A stretch of 64,000 bases of DNA from Phytopythium helicoides (taxonomy: Eukaryota > Oomycota > Peronosporomycetes > Pythiales > Pythiaceae): the NCBI GenBank assembly GCA_024867545.1, contig JANFNE010000009.1, positions 1,028,501 through 1,092,500 of the forward strand, given 5' to 3'. Positions within the stretch are counted from its first letter, which is position 1. Each line of letters opens with the position of its first letter. Positions 1 to 10,558 of the stretch are shown here, in pieces. A program made the translations under genes and the position numbers. The notes under the pieces were generated by a model. The model saw only the letters and a list, made by a program, of their open reading frames with translations, was not told the origin of the DNA and ran no database searches.

Positions 1-14
1 ACACATCAGCAGCC

Positions 15-1700
15 ATGCTCAATGAGATGGCCGCCGCGCCAGGAGCAGGCGGAGGAGGACTTGCGCGCACGCGCAGCGGAACGCACAACCTCAACTACCC
101 GAACGAGATTCTCGAGGGCTTTCTCTTTTTGGGCAACATGTGGCACGCGCAGTCCAAGCAGGTCATTGACCACCTCGGCATCACGCATATTGTCAACGCG
201 AGTCTTGACATTGGCGACCCATTCGTGAACGACAGCGTCAAGTACCACGACGTCAAGATCAAGGACAAGGCCGACGCAGACATCACGGCGTACTTTGACT
301 CGACGTACGCCTTCATCGAGTCGGCTAAGCGCACGCAGCACGGACGCGTACTGGTGCACTGCACACAGGGAATTTCTAGGTCGGCCACGCTTGTCATCAT
401 GTATCTCATGCGCGCCAACAACTGGTCGCTCGTGACGGCCGTCAATTTTGCGATGGCCAGTCGCGGCGTTGTGTACCCGAACGAAGGGTTCGTCAAGGCG
501 CTAATGAAGGAGGAATTCCGCTTGTACAAAGGTAACAGCGTGACGCTCGAAGAGATTGACACATTGCTGCAACACCAGATCCCGGATCGACCCGTGCCAT
601 TGCAGGTTCACAACCAAAAGTCGGAAAGTTGCGCACAGTGCCGAAAATTTTTCTCGCTGCTGGAATGGAAGCACAAGTGCAGCTATTGTAAAAAGGAGTG
701 CTGTAGCAAGTGCACAAGCACGCGGCTAGCGAACCCCGTGCGAGAAAAGGTCGTGGCAGCAGGACTGGAATCCGAGCAGCGCGCAAAGCGTGTGTGTGAC
801 GTGTGCGTCAGCCGTCTGTGGCAAATTAACCTCCCGCGTCCGCGCAAGGGGCTTCCTTCCAAGTATGTGCGCTGCAAGCACCTGAACGTTAACTCTCTCT
901 CGACCTTTGGTCGGCCCGTGTGCATCTCATACTTCGAAGGAACGGAGCCGCAGCTGATCTTGAACGTCATCAAAACTCGCTTTGCAGTGCGAGATAGCCA
1001 AATCATTGATATTTCGCTTGAAAACGGCGAGCCAGTGTTCAATATCGAAGAACTGCCCGATGAGACAGAGGTTTTTGTCTCGGTTGGTAAGGCGGGCAAT
1101 GTGCAAGAAGTTCGTACATCACCGCAGCAAAACAACGGACTGTCCCCACGCCAGCAGCATCGGCTGCAATTTCTTCGCCAGCAGCAGCAATTCAATAATC
1201 GATCTCGCCAGATCCGGCGTACAGGAAGCGGTGGGCGACTGTCGCCTTCCGAACGCAGCTACCGCGAGCGATCATCGTCTGAAGGCACTGTTGACGCTTT
1301 CCAGGATCGTCACGGACTCAAGCCAATTGATACGCCTCGTACCCGCTCGTTTCAGTTGGACACACCGTCCACCTCAACTGCTACGGCGCCGGAAACTTTG
1401 GCTTCTGCTACTGCTGCTGCATCAGGCAAGGTGTCCAAAGCGGCTGGTGACAAAAAGTTTTGTGAGTTGTGGAAGCTTTCGTTCCCAACCATGAGTGTTA
1501 TTGAGCGTGATGCTTTGCTCAAGATCAAGAAACCCGACGTGCTGATGGACGTGATGCTAGGCATCAGCAGCCTCTCGTGCGGCGCGCTAACTATCCCAGA
1601 GTTCCGTGCACACCTCGTCGAGCTCGGGTACTCGGCGTCCAACCGCGATGCCATGGCGGCTTTACTCGAGACCGCTCGACGTGGCCCTGCTGCGCCGTAG
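15..1700 (+). CDS. Dual-specificity phosphatase with FYVE-like zinc finger
   Basis: A 561-residue single-exon protein. Residues about 28-170 form a dual-specificity protein phosphatase domain with the active-site signature HCTQGISRS (catalytic Cys116, Arg122). Residues about 205-270 carry four CxxC pairs (CAQC, CSYC, CSKC, CDVC) spaced like a FYVE zinc finger, but the basic RHHCR motif that binds PI3P is replaced by WKHKC, so lipid binding is uncertain. Gln- and Ser-rich linkers follow, then a C-terminal segment (about 480-555) of helical character that I do not recognise. The family removes phosphate from Tyr/Ser/Thr or phosphoinositides; the finger suggests a membrane-linked role, which is inference. 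The ATG at 15 is the first in the window, but the frame is open to the left edge, so the start could lie upstream. Confidence 0.85.
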   Translation: MLNEMAAAPGAGGGGLARTRSGTHNLNYPNEILEGFLFLGNMWHAQSKQVIDHLGITHIVNASLDIGDPFVNDSVKYHDVKIKDKADADITAYFDSTYAFIESAKRTQHGRVLVHCTQGISRSATLVIMYLMRANNWSLVTAVNFAMASRGVVYPNEGFVKALMKEEFRLYKGNSVTLEEIDTLLQHQIPDRPVPLQVHNQKSESCAQCRKFFSLLEWKHKCSYCKKECCSKCTSTRLANPVREKVVAAGLESEQRAKRVCDVCVSRLWQINLPRPRKGLPSKYVRCKHLNVNSLSTFGRPVCISYFEGTEPQLILNVIKTRFAVRDSQIIDISLENGEPVFNIEELPDETEVFVSVGKAGNVQEVRTSPQQNNGLSPRQQHRLQFLRQQQQFNNRSRQIRRTGSGGRLSPSERSYRERSSSEGTVDAFQDRHGLKPIDTPRTRSFQLDTPSTSTATAPETLASATAAASGKVSKAAGDKKFCELWKLSFPTMSVIERDALLKIKKPDVLMDVMLGISSLSCGALTIPEFRAHLVELGYSASNRDAMAALLETARRGPAAP

Positions 1701-1896
1701 CGAGTTACCCACCAGGAAGAGACCGTACCACTAGGCAGAAGAATGTAGACACGTCATAGCGGGTCGACTAATTTATTCCCAACCCAAGGAAAAAGTAACA
1801 ATGAAGCCCAGGGTACCATGTAGCAACAACTGTATCTGGAGTTGATGTGAATTATCTTGCATTGTTTGGTGTAGGTTTGCTCGGTTCTCTGCTTTA

Positions 1897-3431
1897 CTAC
1901 TTGAAGCCACTAGCGCCTGTCGTCTTGCCTGGTGATGCCGTCGGATACACAAACTCGGTTCCCTCCATCTTTATCCGACAGCGGTGCACGGTGAGCGTAA
2001 ACTGCAACGTAGGCAATAAAGTTGTCGGGTTTGTGTGGTGCTTCGGCGTTGGACTCGAAACTGGAGCGGCAGTCCCGCTGCTGCCACTTGAGGTTCCTCG
2101 TGACGCGGAGCCGTTCAGGATTGTTGAAATGGCGAGTGCTGCGCCAACTGTGAGGCAGCACTTGTGAGCCCAGTGGAAGCCCTCAACGCCGTAGAGTAAG
2201 TGGACGAATAGACACATGAGCAAAAAGCCGACGCTCGAGCCTTCGTCTGCCCAGTCAAGCCATCGTGGCAGCGAATCCCGCGCTGATGTCGTACTCGCGA
2301 CTTTGCTAACAGTTGGGCTAGTGGACGCCGCGCTCGGCAACACCTTGCACGCGACAGAGACTGCGTAGCAATCCAAGATCAGATTACGCTTTCACGCGAA
2401 ATCACATTTTCAAAAAGCATCCGCACCTTCTATCTCGGTTGGTGCTTCCGTATCTGTGGCCTCGATCCAACAGGGCCGACCAGCGTCCCAGCTTCCCATG
2501 AGCGCCTGCGTTCCAATACGCGCGATGCCCCCACCTTGCAGCAAGATGACGCACGCGCCACCTTGCGGGACGACACCAAGTGGTACTAACTCATTCCACG
2601 CAACTCGGCGCTTGACTACGATCTCGACTGGCCGTGCATCGCGTTCGTTTACCCGCACAACCGAGACCATGGCAACGCGCGGAGGCGACGCTTCCTGTGG
2701 AGGGTGCGAGTTGAGAAAGAGCAGGCTTTTATAGTCTATGCAGCAGTGAACAGCAGCAGCGCATAAGCATCAACTTACAAATAGAGAGAACAGTTCATGA
2801 TTCCTCGCCAGCAGCGTCGGGCTGGGCATGACCTCGGCCAGCGACGTGCCGCGGCCGGTCGCCGAGGAGGAAGCATAGGCAGAGGAGCACTCACGCTGAT
2901 CGGTCTGCTTGGCTCGCAGCGCCTTGCGCTGCTCCTCGATGGCGATGGACCAGCTCTCGCACGTTGACGCCTCGCTCACTGGCGCGCGCATCAGGAACGC
3001 GCGCGACTCCTGCGATGCGGAGACGCGTCAGCTCAAGTTGCAGGCAGCATCATTCGCCAGCGTGTAGCGCACCGTGGCAATCTCCAGGTAGTAGTGCTCG
3101 GATCCTAGCTCGACGGACGCGTACGGTGCCTCGTCCTCGGGCATGGCGCGCACCGACGTGATAGCCGACAGCGGCAGCTGCACACACGGCAATGTGAGTG
3201 TGAGTGTCTCTCTCTCTCTCTCGTCCCGATCGCCCAAACCAGCAAACGCACGTAGCCGCGCTCCTCGCCCAGCAGCTCGAAGTCGGTGGCCTTGCGGAAG
3301 TAGTGCAGCGCCTCTGGCGTGAGCAGGAACAGCCGCGTGGCCCAGCCCGCGCGCACGGCGCCGTCGCGCCGCTTCTCGAGCTGCCCGCAGTAGAGCACGC
3401 GGCCGTACACGCCCAGCTCCAGCTCGGCCAT
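1897..3431 (-). CDS. PH-domain protein, five exons
   Basis: Exons read on the minus strand as 3431-3252, 3177-3073, 3009-2779, 2694-2427 and 2360-1897; all donors and acceptors are GT/AG and phases agree, giving about 415 residues. Residues 1-125 form a pleckstrin homology domain: it opens with VLYCGQLEKR, continues with TRLFLLTPEALHYFRK, and ends in the usual tryptophan helix (CESWSIAIEEQ). PH domains bind phosphoinositides or proteins at membranes. The middle part is not recognised. Near residues 285-325 there is a hydrophobic stretch (SSVGFLLMCLFVHLLYG followed by CCLTVGAALAISTIL) that could be one or two membrane segments. It is convergent with the phosphatase gene and divergent from ARPC2. 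The first four joins follow from the PH fold; the last exon is less certain. Confidence 0.65.
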
Positions 3432-3767
3432 CTTCAACCTGCGATCTTGCGCGCGTCCAGCCTCTCAGGCGCTCTTGTGCACGCGCCGCCGCCTGTCGCG
3501 CTCAATAGGACGCTGGGGCGCTCGTTGGGGCGCCGAGGCGTTCGCGCTGTGCGCGGCGAGCGACGCGTAGACGCGTCGGCGATCACCTCGGGTGCGAACG
3601 GGCGACGCCGCTTGCAATGCGAGCCGGAAGGCGTGTAACCTCCTGAAGAGTGACGTTTCCCCCCGAGACAGTGACGGATTTCTCCCCTTGAAGGGGAGAA
3701 AGGCAAAGCCCAAGCCTCGCCGTCATCGCCAAGTGCTGTCGCTGCTGCTGCGCGCTTGGAGGTCGCC
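3432..3767. other. Divergent intergenic region, PH gene / ARPC2
   Basis: This 336-bp gap separates two divergently read genes and must hold both promoters. I see no clear TATA or CCAAT box. A pyrimidine-rich segment lies around 3655-3680. Confidence 0.4.
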
Positions 3768-5103
3768 ATGCTGTTCCTGGAGGCGGAGAACAAGATCATC
3801 AAGGAGGTGCTGACGGGCCGTCTGGGTGAGAGGTGCGTGGACCGCCAGCGCCGCTTGCCGCTGCCTGGGAGCGGCTGAATGACGGAGCTTTGGGGGGAAA
3901 TGGTCCGATGCAGCGCGCCGCGGCCCGTGCAGCCGCTGGAGATCCGCCTGTGCGACTTCGACGGTAGCGTAGCGCTTGCAGGTTGGGGGTGGAGGCGCGT
4001 GGAAGGCTGACGGGGGAGGCTGCAGACGTGCAGTATGACCTGTCGATCGTGGACAACGTGCTCACTGTGTCGCTCTCGTACCCGCCGTACAAGAGCATCG
4101 AGGGGTGAGCGAGTTGCGTGGCGAAGGGGGAACGTGTGGGCATCGCGAGCTCACGGAGTGGCGTGCAGACTTGGCGTGCAGCAGATGTTCAGCGCCACAT
4201 ACCCAGAGTTCAAGGTGGTGGCCCCCAAGGCGGGCTTTGATCTCTCGCTCCAGGTCAGCGTCGACCTCATCACGCCCGCGAACGCCTGTGCGTGACTACC
4301 ATTGTGCTGCAACGCTAGTATCCGACGGCCAGACTCATGACGCGCTGTTTGCTACAGCGTCCTTCATCGACCGCATCGCGCTGCTTAAGCGCAACATCCT
4401 TGGCGCGCCGTTCGAGCAGTGCGTCAACATCTCTTTCGCATGCGCTGACGTGCCTCAACCTCATGTGTTTTTGAACGAAAACTAGGTGCTTCGCGGCGCT
4501 ATCGAGCGGTACGGCCAGCTCGCTGGGTGCCGTGCAGATCCCGTACCGCCGCAACGAGACCATGTACGTGCTTCCCCAGGCCGACCGTATCGTGATCGTC
4601 TACTCGATCTGCTTCGAGGACAAGACGGACCAGGCAGTCGCGCGCGTCTTCCTGCAAGAGTTCGTCGACACCCGCCGCTCGGTCAACAATGCGCCGCCCG
4701 TGGCGTTCAGCAAGGACCCGCCGCTTGAGCTGCGCGGCGCTCCAGGTCTGCGCAACTCGACCGACCTTGTGGGCTATCTCAGCCTCGCCATCTTTCCGTC
4801 CCATGTTGACACTCCGGAGAAGCGTGTCAAGGCTGCCACGCTCGTGCAGAGCCTACGCAACTACCTCAACTACCACATCAAGGCCTCCAAGACGTACCTT
4901 CACATCCGCATGCGCAAGCGCGTCGACCTGTTGCTGCAAGGTTTGTTTCCAAAAACGATCGTGCTTGCTTGTTCTGGCTGAATGGATTGTGCTGACGTTG
5001 TCGTCATGGCGGTTTTGTAGTGCTGAACCGTGCTCGCCCGGAGAAGGACCCGTCCAAGACGAGCAAGAAGACCATCACGGGTCGCACGTTCGCTCGCGCG
5101 TAA
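3768..5103 (+). CDS. ARPC2: Arp2/3 complex subunit 2 (p34-Arc)
   Basis: Seven exons: 3768-3832, 3914-3963, 4026-4104, 4169-4287, 4358-4418, 4486-4940 and 5021-5103, all GT-AG with matching phases. The product starts MLFLEAENKIIKEVL and continues with LCDFDG, ALLKRNILGAPFEQ, YRRNETMYV and FSKDPPLELRG, and ends VLNRARPEKDPSK...TITGRTFARA. These match the whole length of the p34 subunit of the seven-protein Arp2/3 complex, which nucleates branched actin filaments; with ARPC4 it forms the structural core. The length (about 300 residues) is typical. The 3' end (exon 6 end, intron 6, exon 7) has decayed relatives at 6008-6180 and 29660-29838. Confidence 0.93.
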
Positions 5104-5752
5104 ATGCCGAGCAAGTACAGACAGAGTAGAGCTGCTATCCCGTTTTACCTCTCGCAGGACCAACTGCTCTCCATCTATCCCATAAACGAACCAGGCGCTG
5201 CATTGCGCGCGCTGCTGTGTCAACAAACGATCTGAATCAACTGTCGTTTGTCCCAGCATTACATCTTTGCATCTCTAACATCAACGCGGAAACCAAAATA
5301 CTGTATCTGGAGTGTGTTGCAATTGTTGTCCAGCTAATGCAATGTAGCAAACTACGCTTCGCCTGGACAAAAGAGCAAAAGAGAAGACAAAATGATCTCA
5401 TGAAGCGAAAACAGATCTCCACAAACCTTCGCGAATATCTCTAGTTAACTTCAAACGCCCAAAGTCTCTGAAGATGACTTTCGGCAGCCAACTCTCAGCG
5501 TTGTGTTCGTGCCGTCGCGCCACCGTTGCTCGTACGCTCAGCTTCAAGCTGAGCAGAGGAAGATACCGAGATTGCACAACCACGGTGAACAGTAGTTTTA
5601 GTCAAGTTGCTTGTTCCTGTCCCGATCACACACAACGCATTGCCGTTACGCTGGAACACATACTCTTCACTTCGTCTCAAATTTGGTGGGGTGTTAGGCT
5701 GCCGTGCTAGCTGGCGTTCTATCTAGCTCCAATTAACACGCATGTGAACTAC
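5104..5752. other. Intergenic region 3' of ARPC2
   Basis: There is no convincing gene in this 650 bp. Short open frames have no recognisable content. It ends where similarity to the right-hand inverted repeat begins. Confidence 0.5.
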
Positions 5753-6007
5753 ACTGTGCTACGGCTCTCTCTTCTGTTGGATGACAGCCAACTCAAAGGG
5801 AGGTTGATCACACGTAATTCCTGCTACAGTGTTTGGTGGATGAACGTATCGCTGAGTCCGCTGGATTTATAGTCTCCGCAAAGCAATCCGCGAAACCGAG
5901 CAAGCCCATGTCCACGCTGTCGGTCAAGTATTTGGCAGGCAAGCTACCTACACAGTTTCGTCGATAAGCTTTCTTTCCTCATAGTCCACATCGACGGCAC
6001 GAACTGT

Positions 6008-6180
6008 GCATGCGCAAGTGCGTCGACCTGTTGCTGCAAAGTTTGCTCACAAAATGATCATGTATGCTTGAACAGGCTGAACGGCTCATGCTGATGTTGC
6101 CGTGATAATGATGACTCGGCCGAGGAAGAACCCGTCCAAGACGAGCGAAGTCCGTCACGGGTCGCACTTGCGTCCGCGTA
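6008..6180 (+). pseudogene. Decayed ARPC2 3' fragment (left arm)
   Basis: The segment aligns with ARPC2 from the end of exon 6 through intron 6 to the end of exon 7 (about 4908-5103). ATGCGCAAGTGCGTCGACC matches the RMRKRVD codons, and GAACCCGTCCAAGACGAGC and CACGGGTCGCAC match the last exon. The exon 6 donor is lost (CAAAGTTT in place of CAAGGTTT), the intron 3' part is scrambled, the coding phase is broken and the stop codon is gone. It cannot encode the subunit. It must be a partial duplicate of the intact gene about 1 kb to the left. Confidence 0.85.
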
Positions 6181-6430
6181 TGGTAGTCGGTCTCGCAGAC
6201 GCCCCTCCTCAAGTTCACAATTCGTGCAAGTGCGTCTCTCTTCCGATCCAACGTCGTCGGTTGAGCTCACATCGAACATACGCGCATCAAAAACCTGGGG
6301 CGTGACGTCGGTGTCGAATTTTCATGCGGCGCTTTCATCCGGTCCAGCTTTTCCGCTTTGAACTTTTTCTGCCAGCCGTCAGTAGGCCGATGCCAATCAC
6401 TCGAGACTCTTCCACCTGACAACCATCGCC

Positions 6431-7127
6431 ATGTTGCTCCGCACGCTGCGTCGCTCGCCCGGCGCTCGCCGCTGCTTTGCGCCTTCGCGCGCTCTTTCGT
6501 CCACTTCCGAGCCACCGTCGACCTCTTCGGAGCCTCAGCCCAAGCAGCAGCAGCAGCAGGTGTCCAAGCCACAGACGACGTGGGGGTCCGTGGTGGTGGG
6601 CGAGATCATCCAGTTCCACGCGCACCCGGCGGCCGACCGGCTCAACGTTTGCCTCGTGGACGTGGGCGACCGCGAGAACCCGCTGCAGATCATCTGCGGA
6701 GCTCCCAACGTCCGCGAGGGAGCGCGAGTGCCGGTGGCGACCGTCGGCACGCGCCTCGCGATCGCCGATCCCGAGAGCGGCGAGACGTGCGTGGCGCTCA
6801 GCGATCTACTAGTCGATCAGCCTACGCTCTGGTTACTGACATGACCTTGTGTGAACTGCGCACAGCAAGCTGCTCAAGATCAAAAAGTCCAAGCTGCGTG
6901 GTGAGGTGTCACAAGGCATGATCTGCTCCGAGGCGGAACTCGGACTCGCGGACAGTAGTGACGGCATCCTCATCCTGGAAGACGACGCACCCGTGGGTTC
7001 GCGCGTGAGTGAGTGGTCGCCGATTGGAGCGCGACTCGCAGCGCTCGAGGCAAGGGAGAAGGAGAAGCAGACGGTGGAGCTTGCCGCGAGCGAACCTGCT
7101 GACGGAGATTACCGCTGCCACATCTAA
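6431..7127 (+). CDS. Stand-alone PheT-like tRNA-binding-domain protein (left copy)
   Basis: Two exons, 6431-6786 and 6866-7127, give 205 residues. After an Arg/Ser-rich N-terminus that resembles an organelle-targeting sequence ([16 protein letters not shown]), a Gln run leads into a tRNA-binding OB-fold domain of the type at the N-terminus of bacterial phenylalanyl-tRNA synthetase beta: [56 protein letters not shown] and [15 protein letters not shown]. No synthetase catalytic domain is attached. It may act in trans as a tRNA-binding cofactor in mitochondria; that is inference. The right-arm copy at 28719-29412 differs by one Gln in the Gln run and one Arg to Cys change. Confidence 0.82.
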
Positions 7128-8677
7128 CTCAAAAGAAAGGATCGGGAGATCCTGTGTCAATTTCAGCATGGCAAGTTCAGATCCCATGAGCATATGTAGA
7201 ATTCTCGATCGCTGCTAAATCCTCGTTGTCATCTGCGACCGTATCACAATGCCATCTCAACCATGAGCTCGAAGTCAAACCTGTCCTCAAAGCCAACGTC
7301 ATCGAGGGACTTAGGAACTGAGCACCTGCTCCTAGACTGCATTGCACATCAAAGCCAATGGAGGACAAAAGTCTACGAACCAAATCATGCTGCAATCGAC
7401 TGTGATTCGCATCAATTTCTCGTAGCATCAAACAGGAACATGTGAACTGGATCGAAGTGATTCACAACATTGACCAAGGAGCTCGAGATTTACCGTTTGT
7501 AGCTCCATTTCCGATAAAGAACGTTTCCCTCTGAACTGCTTATCAACAAGAATCCTGTTCACGACATCGATTCAATCGTCAACACTTGGTTTCGATTCAT
7601 AAGTGGAGTTGTCGTCAACTCGGAGACTAGCGAGCATAAGCGTGGGGAGAGAGGAATACGGACACAAAATTGATTCTGGCGGCATTCTTGCAATCCAGGT
7701 TGAGTTTCCTTCTTTTTCTGTCGGTGTGCTTCAAACCTCAAGGCATGAATCGTATTTCCAATCAATGCAATCCACAGGAACCGCACACACACGCTCGAGT
7801 CGAAAGCTTTTTACTGGAAGTTTTTTTAAGAGTCGATCGTGGGTTGAACTGTCATGGATTTGTTCCCTTCTCTTCGCAGAGTTTGGTTGCGAATGCGTGA
7901 ATGGAATGGGTGGACATTTGTATGATAAGGAGACAAACTTTGAAAATGACATCACAATCTCGTGACTGTCTCGATTTGAATCACTTTTTGTGACTGGCAT
8001 CCAAGGATTCATATTTTGCTCCAACACAACTGCAGTTGGCTTTATGATCGACTGGTTTCTGCTCTAGCATTACATCTTATGAAGAAGTGAACGGTGTTGA
8101 ACCACTTTCCCTCACTTGCTTGTTTGAAACTCGATGGAATTGAGTACTCGCTCACGCTCAAGGATCTCTGTTTGCTCTTTTGAAGCTCGCAGGTCGTACC
8201 AAGAGCGCAATTTATTATTTATATGCGTGCTCTAACCTGGGATGCTTTACGTGGCACGATGAGCTTTCATTCGAAGAAGCTACAAATACACATCTGTTCA
8301 CGAGCCTTCGTTTGTCCACTAGGAGTTCACGGGCACCATGATCGGTCGAGCATCAAAGTTGAAGTTTATGCTTCATTGAGCATCAAAGTTGAAGTTTATG
8401 CCGGATTTGCTTGAAGTTGACAAAATCAAAAACAAAGCAGACATTTGATCTGAAGACGGCATCAGTATTACAACGCACACAGCAAAAGAATTTGATTGAT
8501 CAGAGAATACGTTGTTGAAGGAGTCACAAAGAATTGTTCAAACGCTGTCATCAAATGGTGGTAATTGCGGAAGATCAATTCAACAGTGACTGATCATAGG
8601 TCAGCGGTGAGCTGGTCATGAGTCGTCGTCGGTGTGCGTCGACTCACTTTTCGATTTGCTGCCTCCAACTCGAAAAC
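7128..8677. other. Long intergenic stretch in left arm
   Basis: About 1.5 kb between the tRNA-binding protein and the glycosidase. Open frames on both strands persist in both arms only because the arms are recent duplicates; none starts with a good ATG or looks like a known protein. The stretch 7915-8480 corresponds to the segment that is duplicated in tandem in the right arm. Confidence 0.5.
8348..8402. repeat. 30-bp tandem direct repeat (left arm only)
   Basis: The sequence AGCATCAAAGTTGAAGTTTA occurs twice with a 30-bp period. The right arm has a single copy at each corresponding site, so this is a small duplication made after the arms separated. Confidence 0.75.
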
Positions 8678-10276
8678 ATGCGCCTCACCATAGCCTTCGC
8701 GGTATTCGCAGCGCTCACCGACGTCTCGACGGCAGTGGCGAGCACCAACTCGAGCACGCCGACGTTCTGCTTCCCTCCGGACTTTCTCTTTGGCGCTGCA
8801 TCGTCCGCGTACCAGGTTGAAGGCGGCTTCAACGCGTCCGGCAAGACGTTCAGCATCTGGGACGAATTCTGCCGAGGCGATAACGGCGTGCCGTGTGCAA
8901 ATGTCGCCGCCGACTTTTTTCACCGGTACAAGTCGGACGTCGCGCTAATGGCGGCGGATGGCCTCGACTCCTTCCGCTTCTCGATTGCTTGGACGCGAGC
9001 CATGACGTGGAACACAACTTCGGGTCACATGGAGGCGAATGCGGAGGGTCTGGCATTCTACCACGATCTAATCGATGAGCTGCTTGCAAACAGCATCGAA
9101 CCCGTCCTGACGGTATACCACTGGGATCTGCCGCTGCCCTTGCAGGAGACACTCGACCCTCCAGGCTGGCTCAACAGCGGCATGACCGAGCATTTCAACG
9201 AGTATGCGACACTGCTCTTCCGCGAGTTCGGCCGCAAGGTCAAGCACTGGACGACTTTCAACGAGCCAGCGTCACACTTGCTCACGGGCTATGCGTACGG
9301 CTATGGCCCGCCGCAGCTCGGCAACTCGACTACTAACGCGTACGATGCCGGTCACAACATGCTGCTAGCCCACGCGGCAGCAGTCAACACTTTTCGTGCA
9401 CTGCGCGAAGGTGACGTGGCCGATGGCGAGACGCGTCCGGTTGCCCGTGATGCCAAGATCGGCATTGTGCTCAACGTCGACTGGGGCATCCCCCTCGACC
9501 CGAGCTCGGCTGAAGATGTGGCGGCCGCCGAGCGCAAGAACCAGTTCTACCTTGGTTGGTTCCTCAGTCCCATCACAACGGGCGAGTATCCTGCAGTGAT
9601 GCGAGAGCGCGTGGGAGACCGACTGCCCAACTTCACACAGGCGCAGCGCGAGCAGCTGCGCCGGTCGTACGATCTGCTTATGCTCAATTACTACACATCG
9701 TACTCGACGACGGACTGTAACTCGACGTCGTCTACAGTCAACTGCTCGTCGCTGACTCTTGGATGGGAGACGGACCTTGGAGTAGACCGCTCGCAGGCTG
9801 CAGCGGGTGCTCGCTTGGCGTCCGGCAGTCTCGCGGACCCCACGAGCTGCTCGACGAGCTCTGGATATCCAAAGGGCTACCTGGAGGCCATCCGGTTCCT
9901 GTCGAGCCACGACCCAACGGCTGGTGTGCTGCTGACGGAGAATGGCTGGTGTGGCAATGAAACCATTGACAACCAGGACCAGCTGTGGTACTACCGCACG
10001 CATCTCGAGCAGGTGCACCAGGCCATCTACGAGCACGGGATCTCGGTCGTCGGCTACACAGTCTGGTCACTGCTCGACGACTTTGAATGGACCAACTACG
10101 CGCCGCGGTTCGGCATGTATCACGTCAACTGGACAGCCACCACGGGCGACGTGGACGAGTACTCGGTCGAGAGCTGGGAGCTCGCCCGCACGCCTCGCAC
10201 GGCTGCCAAGTGGTACGCGCAGGTGGCGCAGTCCGGCTGCTTCGAGGTCAACGAGGACGACTTGCAGTACCTGTGA
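8678..10276 (+). CDS. Secreted family 1 glycoside hydrolase (left copy)
   Basis: Intronless, 532 residues from the ATG at 8678, chosen because it directly begins a signal peptide (MRLTIAFAVFAALTDVSTAVAS). The mature part is a complete GH1 TIM barrel: FPPDFLFGAASSAYQVEGG near the start, FRFSIAWTR, the acid/base Glu in TTFNEPASH, YYTSYS, and the nucleophile Glu in LLTENGWCGNE. GH1 enzymes release terminal beta-linked glucose or related sugars; substrate cannot be read from sequence. Several Asn-X-Ser/Thr sites fit secretion. The right-arm copy (25033-26631) differs at two residues that I noticed (Asp/Asn in the signal region, Ser/Asn in LLANSIEP). Confidence 0.92.
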   Translation: MRLTIAFAVFAALTDVSTAVASTNSSTPTFCFPPDFLFGAASSAYQVEGGFNASGKTFSIWDEFCRGDNGVPCANVAADFFHRYKSDVALMAADGLDSFRFSIAWTRAMTWNTTSGHMEANAEGLAFYHDLIDELLANSIEPVLTVYHWDLPLPLQETLDPPGWLNSGMTEHFNEYATLLFREFGRKVKHWTTFNEPASHLLTGYAYGYGPPQLGNSTTNAYDAGHNMLLAHAAAVNTFRALREGDVADGETRPVARDAKIGIVLNVDWGIPLDPSSAEDVAAAERKNQFYLGWFLSPITTGEYPAVMRERVGDRLPNFTQAQREQLRRSYDLLMLNYYTSYSTTDCNSTSSTVNCSSLTLGWETDLGVDRSQAAAGARLASGSLADPTSCSTSSGYPKGYLEAIRFLSSHDPTAGVLLTENGWCGNETIDNQDQLWYYRTHLEQVHQAIYEHGISVVGYTVWSLLDDFEWTNYAPRFGMYHVNWTATTGDVDEYSVESWELARTPRTAAKWYAQVAQSGCFEVNEDDLQYL

Positions 10277-10558
10277 ACGCCGCCCGAGGTGATGTAGTGA
10301 TACCATGGTGGCGGCCATGATGCGAGGCGGTTCGCAAGTGTTCGCAAGAGAGCAAGCATTTCTCAACTTCGAGAATCGATTCTAGAAAATCAAACATCTT
10401 GCGTTCACTATATGGTATCATGTCACAGATCGCGCTTCAACTTGGCTTCCGACAGAGCCGCTAGCTTCAGTTGGCAATTTGCCAGGCACCGCGCAGATCA
10501 AGCAAGCACACAACCAAGCGACCCAGCTCAGATTTTCAAGCCCAGAGTCTCCGTCAAG

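Noticed and set aside
7603..7965. 120-codon ORF conserved in both inverted-repeat arms
   Set aside because: It starts at a non-ATG codon, resembles no family, and its conservation is explained by recent duplication of the whole arm.
9365..10036. Long minus-strand ORF (223 codons) across the glycosidase, repeated in the right arm
   Set aside because: Antisense shadow of a GC-rich GH1 coding sequence; no protein-like features.
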